Shown in pieces: positions 1-5,135 of a DNA stretch of 5,135 nt (position 1 is its first letter; each line of letters begins with the position of its first letter). The notes under the pieces are model-generated. The model was not told the DNA's origin. It searched no databases and worked only from the letters and a program-made list of their open reading frames with translations. The stretch covers positions 1-5,135 of the forward strand of contig CALBZH010000838.1 in the NCBI GenBank assembly GCA_937889795.1, in the 5' to 3' direction. A program made the position numbers and the translations under genes. The DNA is from an uncultured Syntrophobacteraceae bacterium (GTDB lineage Bacteria > Desulfobacterota > Syntrophobacteria > Syntrophobacterales > Syntrophobacteraceae).

Positions 1-210
1 ATGATTAACGACGTGCTGAAGAAAGGGGTCGAGCCTGCCTACAACTTCTACAAGATTCCGGCCGAGGACATCCTGGGCAAGGCCGGAACCGTCGTGGGAT
101 TGCTGGTCTTTTACGTCCTCTACACCATGTGGTGGGGCTATGCGATCTTCTACCTGTTCGACGGCATTGGACTCAGCATGAAAAAGGCCAAAGTGAAAAA
201 GGAAGTGTAG
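1..210 (+). CDS. Small single-pass membrane protein, unknown function
   Basis: This encodes a 69-residue protein that I do not recognise. Seen: a polar N-terminal segment of about 28 residues, one hydrophobic aromatic-rich helix at about residues 29-53 (many Val, Leu, Tyr, Phe and a Trp-Trp pair), and a short lysine-rich tail (residues 61-67). By the positive-inside rule the tail should be cytoplasmic and the N terminus outside. There is no catalytic motif and no signal-peptidase site. The ATG is the first base of the window, so no ribosome-binding site can be seen and a start further upstream cannot be excluded. The stop lies 12 nt before the universal stress protein gene, whose ribosome-binding site directly follows the stop codon, so the two are probably co-transcribed. 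Small proteins of this shape often accompany a transporter or respiratory complex, which here would lie upstream of the window; that is only inference. Confidence 0.7.
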   Translation: MINDVLKKGVEPAYNFYKIPAEDILGKAGTVVGLLVFYVLYTMWWGYAIFYLFDGIGLSMKKAKVKKEV

Positions 211-222
211 GGAGGGACACGA

Positions 223-669
223 ATGAAGATATTGGTACCCGTAGACGGTTCCGTCTACTCGCTGGAAGCGGTCAAGGTTGCTCTGGACTTCGTGCAAATG
301 AAAGGGGCAGAAGTCTATGTCATCAGTGTGATTCCTTACATCGGGGGGATGGAAGAGCATGAGATCTCCCCCGCGCGTCGGGATCGTCACGTGGAAGCAT
401 TTGGGAAAGTCGCCGATGACGCCGTGAAGAAGGCCTGTGAGGTGCTCTCGGGCGCCGGCGTAACCTGTGCTGCCAGCCAGTCCCTGCTTGCGCCGTCTTC
501 CGTGCCCGACGCCATCATCGATTTCGCGGAGAAGGAAGGCATGGATTTGATCGTGATGGGAAGCCGCGGCATGAGTCCGTCAGCCCGCTTCAAGCTCGGG
601 AGCGTGGCCTCGCAGGTCGCCAAGTACAGCCCCTGCTCGGTCCATCTCGTGAAAATGAAAGATGCGTGA
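223..669 (+). CDS. Universal stress protein, UspA family (ATP-binding type)
   Basis: A 148-residue single-domain Usp protein, the usual length for the family. The N terminus has the typical first strand, ILVPVDGS, with Asp8 where the family contacts the adenine nucleotide. Near the C terminus is the full nucleotide-binding signature G-2X-G-9X-G-S: Gly113, Gly116, Gly126 and Ser127. It therefore belongs to the ATP-binding subgroup rather than the non-binding UspA type. Such proteins are cytoplasmic dimers that adjust stress tolerance or the activity of a partner protein; the partner is not evident from this sequence. The start is supported by GGAGGG at 211-216, 6 nt before the ATG. It follows the small membrane protein gene by 12 nt, and a strong intrinsic terminator lies about 40 nt after its stop, so it is the last gene of its operon. 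Being paired with a membrane protein hints that it may regulate a transporter, which is inference. Confidence 0.95.
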   Translation: MKILVPVDGSVYSLEAVKVALDFVQMKGAEVYVISVIPYIGGMEEHEISPARRDRHVEAFGKVADDAVKKACEVLSGAGVTCAASQSLLAPSSVPDAIIDFAEKEGMDLIVMGSRGMSPSARFKLGSVASQVAKYSPCSVHLVKMKDA

Positions 670-710
670 TCGTGATGTCTTTGCCGGCTCGATCCTGAGC
701 GACGGCTCTC

Positions 711-750
711 GAGGGCGAGGGGCCAGCCGCCCCTCGCCCTCATCTTTTCT
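711..750 (+). terminator. Rho-independent terminator after the universal stress protein gene
   Basis: A perfect G+C-rich inverted repeat: the arm GAGGGCGAGGGG (711-722) pairs with CCCCTCGCCCTC (730-741). One more C-G pair (723/729) closes a 5-nt loop, giving 13 bp in all. It is followed by the T-rich run ATCTTTTCT (742-750). It lies about 40 nt after the stop at 669 and before the next gene, so it should separate the upstream operon from the receiver genes. Confidence 0.9.
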
Positions 751-765
751 CCGCCCTTTCGGAAT

Positions 766-879
766 GCTAGTGCTCCGTCAAAGAAGTTATGCCTGGCAAG
801 AGAACACCCCCCCAACCCCCCTTGAGGGGGGAATCAAAGGGGGGAGTACCCCGCGGAACAAAGCTGACAGAGCACTAGC
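766..879. repeat. MITE-like palindromic repeat element with terminal inverted repeats
   Basis: A 114-bp non-coding element. Its ends are inverted repeats of 15 bp, GCTAGTGCTCCGTCA (766-780) and TGACAGAGCACTAGC (865-879), which match at 14 of 15 positions when one is reversed and complemented. CTAG (767-770 and 875-878) occurs at both ends; it is its own complement, so it could be part of the repeat or a target-site duplication. The core holds C7 (807-813) and C6 (816-821) facing G6 (826-831) and G6 (839-844) around a TTGA loop, which can form a long hairpin. No transposase is encoded, so it would be a non-autonomous element or a dispersed intergenic palindrome. It fills most of the gap between the terminator and the receiver gene at 910. 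Multi-copy status cannot be seen from one copy. Confidence 0.7.
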
Positions 880-909
880 CGTGGCAACCTCCAGACGGAC
901 AGGACCTCC

Positions 910-1344
910 ATGTTTGGCTCTTTCACTATTCTCGTAACCGACACGAATCGCCATGTACGAGATCTACTGCGACGCGAGCTGACCTCGGAAGGGTATGATG
1001 TCTGGGTAGCGAGAGATGGAAAGGAGCTGGTGGCTTATTTGAGGGGAGAGGCTCTGCCGGACCTGGTCGTCCTGGACCCCGAGCTGCAGGATGCTGGAGG
1101 ACTTGCGGTTCAGAAACGACTGCGGGAAGGGATGTGCTCGATCCCTGTGGTGATCCATGGCTATTCGAATGAGTACCCCGCGGGGGCTGTCCCGCTGACC
1201 ACGGGAGCGGCTTTTGTGGAGAAAACCGAGAACACCGATGTTCTCAAGCGTGTGGTGCGAGACGTCCTGGTGCAGTGTCATGGAACGCGCCCGCCGGGTG
1301 GTCCGCAGCTCCAAGGGGCCGACCAAGCGGTTGATGAGGAATAG
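910..1344 (+). CDS. Stand-alone response regulator receiver protein with partly degenerate active site
   Basis: A 144-residue protein made almost wholly of one CheY-like receiver domain (about residues 5-122) plus a short Pro/Gly/Gln/Asp-rich tail; there is no DNA-binding or enzymatic output domain. The phosphoacceptor aspartate is present (Asp56 in LVVLDPEL), as are the conserved lysine (Lys105 in FVEK) and the first pocket aspartate (Asp11 in ILVTDTN). The second pocket position, normally Asp and a metal ligand, is Thr12. The usual Thr/Ser after the fourth strand appears to be Gly84 (VVIHGYS), and the Pro after the lysine is Thr106. Phosphorylation may therefore be weak, metal-independent or lost. 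The start is supported by AGGA at 901-904, 5 nt before the ATG. Output is probably through protein-protein contact, perhaps with products of the genes downstream. I recall similar single-domain receivers with VTD and VVIH signatures in sulfate reducers, but this has not been checked by search. Confidence 0.88.
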   Translation: MFGSFTILVTDTNRHVRDLLRRELTSEGYDVWVARDGKELVAYLRGEALPDLVVLDPELQDAGGLAVQKRLREGMCSIPVVIHGYSNEYPAGAVPLTTGAAFVEKTENTDVLKRVVRDVLVQCHGTRPPGGPQLQGADQAVDEE

Positions 1345-1518
1345 TCTCGACTGCCGTTCCTTCGGCTTCTTCCCGTTCACCCAAGTAGGTTGTTCTGATC
1401 CGCCTTTTGGAGTATTCTGATTCTCTCGTTCGTGGGAGATGGATCAAGTGCGATTCTGCGCTTTAGGGGCTAATGGGCGATGGATTCTTGGCTCCAGGCC
1501 AGGTGGGTGGATGAATCA

Positions 1519-1525
1519 GGGGAGG
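1519..1525 (+). promoter_or_regulatory. Ribosome-binding site that favours the GTG start at 1534
   Basis: GGGGAGG lies 8 nt before the GTG at 1534 and is a much better Shine-Dalgarno match and spacing than AGGGG (1465-1469), 10 nt before the alternative ATG at 1480. The site therefore argues for the shorter form of the second receiver protein. Confidence 0.6.
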
Positions 1526-1533
1526 CGAGTCTA

Positions 1534-1950
1534 GTGGATGCATTCCGTGTTCTGTTGGTTGACGATGAGGAAGAATTCCTGGAGACACTTGTCAAACGGC
1601 TCACCAAACGGAAATTGACGGTTGCCGGGAGGAACAACGCTCAGGACGCCATCGCGTTCCTCAAGGAGAACCCGGTGGACGTGGTTGTCCTGGATGTCAA
1701 GATGCCCGGCATGGACGGTCTGGAGGCTTTGCGGGAGATCAAACGGTGCAACCCGATGGTCGAAGTGATCATGTTGACTGGGCACGCCAACATGGAGGTG
1801 GCCATTCAGGGAATGGAGCTCGGCGCTTTTGATTATCTCATGAAGCCCATGGACATCGACGAGCTGCTTTACAAGCTCCAGGACGCCTTCCAGAAGAAAC
1901 AGCTTCGGGAGCGGGGTGCCGAGCCGGCAGGCCCGAAATCCTATTCATAG
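1534..1950 (+). CDS. Stand-alone response regulator receiver protein (canonical CheY-like)
   Basis: Read from the GTG at 1534 this is a 138-residue single receiver domain. All key residues are present: the acidic pair Asp10-Asp11 (VLLVDDEEEF), the phosphoacceptor Asp54 (VVVLDVKMPGMDG), Thr82 (IMLTGHA) and Lys104 with its proline (LMKP). The strand 3 to loop sequence and the LTGHA segment resemble NtrC-family receivers. No output domain follows, only a charged tail from about residue 120, so it should act by protein contact or as a phosphotransfer intermediate. An in-frame ATG at 1480 would add 18 residues. I prefer the GTG because GGGGAGG sits 8 nt upstream and the domain then starts directly with its first strand, as is normal for the family. 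It follows the degenerate receiver by 189 nt and precedes the PEP-synthase-like gene by 132 nt, all on one strand. It is a likely target of the kinase module downstream, which is inference. Confidence 0.92.
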   Translation: MDAFRVLLVDDEEEFLETLVKRLTKRKLTVAGRNNAQDAIAFLKENPVDVVVLDVKMPGMDGLEALREIKRCNPMVEVIMLTGHANMEVAIQGMELGAFDYLMKPMDIDELLYKLQDAFQKKQLRERGAEPAGPKSYS

Positions 1951-2082
1951 CCAGGCCAGCGACGGGTTGCCAGGGTTCTCTCCAGCCAGAGGCATTCCCT
2001 TCCGCCTGGCAGGATTCTGTTTCTTCTCGTGAGGCAGTTAGGAACGAGGCTCAACGGCCCCTCTTGCTCGCCAGGATAACCC

Positions 2083-4713
2083 ATGTCCAAGCTGCTCGAT
2101 TTCTTCAAACGGTTTCGGAAGCACAAGGACGAGCTCTCCGCCGAGGCGGTCGAGGAGCTCAGGGCGGCGTTCAAGGCTCGCTACCACAACTTCAAGCTCC
2201 TGCTCGCCGCGAACAACAAGGCCTTGGAGATCATGTCCGAAATGGAGCAGGCCTTGCGCGGCAGCCGCCCGTTCGGCATGTCCTTCGTGCGAGCCAACTC
2301 CACCGCCGTCGGGGTCAACGTCTTCAGGATCGTCAAGAACCTCGATGAGCTGGCTCCCAACAAATACGAAGCCCTTTATGAGCGGTTCCGGCATATTCAG
2401 GAGCAGATCAACACGGTCCTCTCCCAGCGCACGGCCCCCAAAGGGGAGCACCTCGTCCTGCCGTTTTCCAAGATCGACAAGAACCTGGCCGACCAGACGG
2501 GCAGCAAGATGGCCAACGTGGGGGAGCTCTACAACCATCTGAATCTCCGCGTCCCACTGGGTTTCGTGATCACCGCCCAAGCCTACCGACGCTTTTTCGA
2601 GCACAACGACCTCCAGCATGAGATCGATCGCCGGCTGCAGTCCACGGAGGCGGAAAACCTGGATGAGCTCTATGCCTTGAGTGCCGACATCCAGCAGTTG
2701 ATCATTCGATCCAAGGTGCCGGAGGACCTGCAGCAGGCTATCCTGGAAGAATATGCGGAGCTGGAAAAGGTCCATGGGGAAGGCGTGAAGGTCTCCATGC
2801 GGAGCAGCGCCCTCGGAGAAGACGCCGCGGATACGTCCTTTGCCGGCCAGTACCGCTCGGAGCTGAACGTCAGCAGCGATTATCTGATCGAGTCCTATCG
2901 AGAGATTGTTGCGAGCAAGTACAGTCTGCAGGCGATCAGCTATCGCCAGAACCGAGGCATCCTGGATGAAGACATCTCCATGTGCGTGGGATGCATGGTG
3001 ATGGTGGATGCCGTGGCCGGTGGGGTGACCTACTCGCGGAACCCCCTGAACATTCGTGATGACTCGGTCATCATCAACTCGGTTTGGGGGCTTCCAAAAT
3101 CGGTCGTGGACGGCAGTGTGGCCCCGGACGAGTTCGTCGTGTCGCGTCAAGAGCCCTTGACGATTCAGGAGCGGCATGTGAAGCCGAAGCACCAGCGCTT
3201 CGTGTGCTATCCGGACGAGGGTGTCTGCCGTCTCGAAGAAACTGGGGAGCGTAGCGACCTTCCCTCCCTGGACGACGGGCAGATTGTCGAGCTGGCTCGT
3301 ATCGCCCTGAGGCTCGAAGCGTATTACGGCACGTCCCAGGACGTCGAGTGGGCCATCGATCAGAGGGGGGCCATCTTCATTCTGCAGTGCCGTCCTTTGA
3401 AGCAGATGGAAGCGATGAGCGGACGACAAAGGGGGACCGGGGTTGAGATCGCTCCTGAGGCGGTACTCGTGAAGGGAGGCTCGACTGCCAGCTCGGGGGT
3501 TGCCGTGGGGTCCATTTTTGTGGTCCGCAAGAACAGCGATGCCTTGTCATTCCCGGCGGGCGGCGTGCTCGTGGCAGCGCAGGCGCTTCCCCGCTGGGCT
3601 GCGCTGCTGAGTCGCGCGTCCGCGGTGATCACCGAGCAGGGGAGTGTGGCGGGGCATTTGGCCAATGTGGCCCGGGAGTTTGGCGTGCCGGCTCTGTTCG
3701 GCCTCGACGGTGCGACCGAGCTCCTTCCGCAGGGCGCGGAAGTGACGGTGGATGCCGATGGGCTTTGCGTCTATCGGGGTCGGATCGAAGAGCTTCTCGT
3801 TCAGACCGAGCCCAGGAAGAACCTGATGGAGGGGAGCCCGGTCCACGAAGTCCTGAAGGAAGTCTCGCAGCACATTATTCCGCTCTACTTGCTGGATCCC
3901 GATTCAACCGATTTCCGGCCCAGGAGCTGCCGTACCCTCCACGACATCACCCGCTTTTGCCACGAAAAATCGGTCAAGGAGATGTTCAACTTCGGGAAGG
4001 AGCACCATTTTTCGGAGCGTGCCAGTAAGCAGCTCTGGTGCGACGTTCCGATGCAGTGGTGGTTTATCAATCTGGATGACGGATTCAAGGAGGATGTTCC
4101 CGGCAAATTCGTTCAGCTGGACAGCATCGTTTCCATTCCCGTCCTGGCGCTTTGGGAAGGAATCAATGCCATTCCGTGGGAAGGTCCTCCGCCGGTCGAC
4201 ACGCGAGGCTTCATGTCCGTGCTTCTTGAGGCCAGCGCCAACCCGGCTCTGGATCCGTCCATGCCGTCGCATTACACCAACCGCAATTACTTCATGATCT
4301 CGAAGAATTTTTGCAGCTTGAGCTCCCGGTTCGGTTTTCATTTCTCGACGATTGAGACACTGGTGGGTGACAGGCCGAGCGAAAACTACATCAGCTTCCA
4401 GTTCAAGGGCGGTGCGGCGGACTACAATCGGCGCCTCAGGCGGGCCCAGTTCCTGGCGAGCATTTTGGAGGAGTTCGGTTTCCGGGTTGAAATCAAGGAG
4501 GACGGAGTGTTCGCCCGCCTCGAGGGGTATGATGAGGACTTCATGAAAGAAAAGCTGCGCATCCTCGGCTACCTGCTCATGCACACACGCCAGCTTGACA
4601 TGATCATGGCCAACGAGTCGGCTTACAACCATCATCGGTGCAAGATGCTCGCGGATATCGGCTCCATTCTGGATCGCGCGATCTCCCATGGAAACGAGTG
4701 CCATGCGAGTTGA
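2083..4713 (+). CDS. PEP-synthase/PPDK-like phosphohistidine protein lacking the usual PEP/pyruvate barrel
   Basis: An 876-residue protein, probably cytoplasmic. Residues 1-125 are mostly helical and outside the known enzyme core. Residues about 130-440 form the pyruvate phosphate dikinase/PEP synthase ATP-binding domain: GSKMANVGEL (140-149, Lys142), VSMRSSALGED (237-247, Arg240), TYSRNP (316-321), and DVEWA plus ILQCRP (420-438). Asp420, Glu422, Gln435 and Arg437 match the ATP-site residues of PPDK. Residues about 460-575 form the swivelling phosphohistidine domain, with His525 in ITEQGSVAGHLANVARE. The TIM-barrel PEP/pyruvate domain that should follow is not recognisable. About 275 residues of unassigned sequence take its place, including FCHEKSVKEMF (625-635) and FQFKGGAAD (772-780). 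The protein could still move phosphate from ATP to His525, but the final acceptor is unlikely to be pyruvate. AGGA at 2073-2076 lies 6 nt before the ATG. Receiver genes upstream and an overlapping GAF gene downstream suggest a signalling role (inference). It should not be named ppsA without activity data. Confidence 0.9.
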   Translation: MSKLLDFFKRFRKHKDELSAEAVEELRAAFKARYHNFKLLLAANNKALEIMSEMEQALRGSRPFGMSFVRANSTAVGVNVFRIVKNLDELAPNKYEALYERFRHIQEQINTVLSQRTAPKGEHLVLPFSKIDKNLADQTGSKMANVGELYNHLNLRVPLGFVITAQAYRRFFEHNDLQHEIDRRLQSTEAENLDELYALSADIQQLIIRSKVPEDLQQAILEEYAELEKVHGEGVKVSMRSSALGEDAADTSFAGQYRSELNVSSDYLIESYREIVASKYSLQAISYRQNRGILDEDISMCVGCMVMVDAVAGGVTYSRNPLNIRDDSVIINSVWGLPKSVVDGSVAPDEFVVSRQEPLTIQERHVKPKHQRFVCYPDEGVCRLEETGERSDLPSLDDGQIVELARIALRLEAYYGTSQDVEWAIDQRGAIFILQCRPLKQMEAMSGRQRGTGVEIAPEAVLVKGGSTASSGVAVGSIFVVRKNSDALSFPAGGVLVAAQALPRWAALLSRASAVITEQGSVAGHLANVAREFGVPALFGLDGATELLPQGAEVTVDADGLCVYRGRIEELLVQTEPRKNLMEGSPVHEVLKEVSQHIIPLYLLDPDSTDFRPRSCRTLHDITRFCHEKSVKEMFNFGKEHHFSERASKQLWCDVPMQWWFINLDDGFKEDVPGKFVQLDSIVSIPVLALWEGINAIPWEGPPPVDTRGFMSVLLEASANPALDPSMPSHYTNRNYFMISKNFCSLSSRFGFHFSTIETLVGDRPSENYISFQFKGGAADYNRRLRRAQFLASILEEFGFRVEIKEDGVFARLEGYDEDFMKEKLRILGYLLMHTRQLDMIMANESAYNHHRCKMLADIGSILDRAISHGNECHAS

Positions 4714-5135
4714 GAGGCAATATATCTCGCTCAAGCTCGGCGAGACCCAGCTGGGGGCCAGCACCCGTGAGCTGGCCATTCTGATGGAGCTGAGCGACTT
4801 TCTCTCGCTTTCGCTCCGCCCGGAAGACGTCTTTCAGGGGGTCTTGACGAAGGTGCTGCATTGGTTCGGCCTCGACGCCGGACGGATTTACCTGTTCGAC
4901 GACACCGGGGAGTTTCTCGATCTGGCCGCCTGTCAGGGGGTTGAGGCCGGTGGGCTGGAGCGCGTGAAGATATCCGAAGGCTTTACGGGGAAAGCCGCGC
5001 GAACCGGCTCGTTCATCGCCCAACACGTGAGCGACCTTGAAGATTCGGCCCGTGCCGCGTTCCTGGAAAGCAAGGGGTTCGAGGTGGTTTTGTGTGTCCC
5101 CTTGATCGCCATGGGGGAGGTGCTTGGGGTGATAA
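4703..5135 (+). CDS. GAF-domain protein, probably sensor histidine kinase (3' end outside window)
   Basis: An open frame of 144 codons from the ATG at 4703 runs uninterrupted off the end of the window, so the product is partial. A short N-terminal stretch leads into a helix at about residues 21-38 (TRELAILMELSDFLSLS). A GAF domain follows, from about residue 40 to beyond the window edge, recognisable from FGLDAGRIYLFDD (55-67), EGFTGKAARTGSFIA (92-106) and VVLCVPLIAMGEVLGVI (128-144). GAF domains bind small ligands or sense redox state and commonly sit at the N terminus of histidine kinases or cyclic-di-GMP enzymes; the catalytic part would lie downstream. The ATG overlaps the previous gene's stop by 11 nt and has only a weak ribosome-binding site, which points to translational coupling. 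An in-frame ATG at 4688 would add five residues and deepen the overlap. No transmembrane segment is seen, so cytoplasmic sensing is likely. Given the two receivers upstream, a histidine kinase is the most natural reading, but it is unproven here. Confidence 0.88.
   Translation, partial: MRVERQYISLKLGETQLGASTRELAILMELSDFLSLSLRPEDVFQGVLTKVLHWFGLDAGRIYLFDDTGEFLDLAACQGVEAGGLERVKISEGFTGKAARTGSFIAQHVSDLEDSARAAFLESKGFEVVLCVPLIAMGEVLGVI

Noticed and set aside
807..844. G-quadruplex in the C-run/G-run core of the repeat
   Set aside because: Each strand has only two long G-runs, not four, so a canonical intramolecular quadruplex is not supported; a hairpin explains the pattern.
662..937. 91-codon + strand frame between the Usp gene and the first receiver gene
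   Set aside because: It runs through the intrinsic terminator and the palindromic repeat and overlaps the start of the receiver gene. Its composition (Pro, Arg, Ser) reflects the repeat, not a protein.
1390..1418. Possible sigma-70 promoter: TTGTTC (1390-1395), 17-nt gap, TATTCT (1413-1418), upstream of the second receiver gene
   Set aside because: Spacing is ideal but only 7 of 12 consensus bases match, which is common by chance in a 135-nt gap. No sigma-54 -24/-12 site was seen either.
1480..1533. 18-residue N-terminal extension of the second receiver from the ATG at 1480
   Set aside because: It has no receiver-fold sequence and a weaker ribosome-binding site than the GTG at 1534. It is kept as an alternative start in that entry.
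1968..2011. Possible weak terminator: TGCCAGG (1968-1974) and CCTGGCA (2005-2011) before a T-rich stretch
   Set aside because: The stem is only 7 bp with a 30-nt loop and the T-run is broken by C and G. It is too weak to call and would split genes that look functionally linked.
2038..3429. 463-codon open frame on the minus strand inside the PEP-synthase-like gene
   Set aside because: The product shows no domain pattern and is His/Gly/Leu-rich as expected from reading a G+C-rich gene backwards. The + strand frame has clear enzyme motifs across the same region.
3904..4779. 291-codon minus-strand open frame over the end of the PEP-synthase-like gene and start of the GAF gene
   Set aside because: It is antisense to two supported coding regions, with no recognisable motifs and no convincing ribosome-binding site; a codon-bias shadow.
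1..5135. CRISPR array, tRNA or rRNA gene, or phage/defence system
   Set aside because: I saw no regularly spaced direct repeats, cloverleaf-like segments, rRNA sequence, or recognisable nuclease, toxin or phage proteins on either strand.

Overview
The window reads as one chromosomal stretch with every recognisable gene on the + strand. It is G+C-rich by eye, with good Shine-Dalgarno sites. The combination of stand-alone receiver proteins, a large PEP-synthase-like protein without the usual PEP/pyruvate barrel, and a GAF-domain protein suggests an anaerobic or respiratory bacterium such as Desulfobacterota (former Deltaproteobacteria) or possibly Nitrospirota. That placement rests on my memory of family style, not on a search.

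Layout. (1) Positions 1-669: a small one-helix membrane protein and, 12 nt downstream, a UspA-type universal stress protein with an intact nucleotide-binding motif; probably one transcription unit. (2) Positions 670-909: a strong intrinsic terminator (711-750) ends that unit. It is followed by a 114-bp palindromic, MITE-like repeat (766-879) with 15-bp imperfect terminal inverted repeats, CTAG at both ends and a core of C-runs and G-runs. (3) Positions 910-1344: a stand-alone receiver protein whose acidic pocket is partly degenerate. (4) Positions 1534-1950: a second stand-alone receiver with all canonical residues, probably starting at a GTG behind a strong ribosome-binding site. (5) Positions 2083-4713: an 876-residue protein with a helical N-terminal region, a PPDK/PEP-synthase-type ATP-binding domain, the swivelling phosphohistidine domain (His525), and about 275 C-terminal residues that I cannot assign to the usual PEP/pyruvate TIM barrel. 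(6) Positions 4703-5135: the start of a GAF-domain protein that overlaps the previous gene by 11 nt and runs off the window; it is plausibly a sensor histidine kinase.

How they may work together. The downstream block (two receivers, an ATP-dependent phosphohistidine enzyme and a GAF sensor) looks like a signalling module rather than a gluconeogenic locus. A reasonable inference is that the PEP-synthase-like protein autophosphorylates on His525 from ATP and passes the phosphate to an acceptor other than pyruvate. The GAF protein and the two receivers would provide sensing and output. The sequence shows the domain order and the overlap; the partner relationships are inferred. The most interesting items are the replaced C-terminal domain of the 876-residue protein, the degenerate receiver beside a canonical one, and the palindromic repeat after the terminator.
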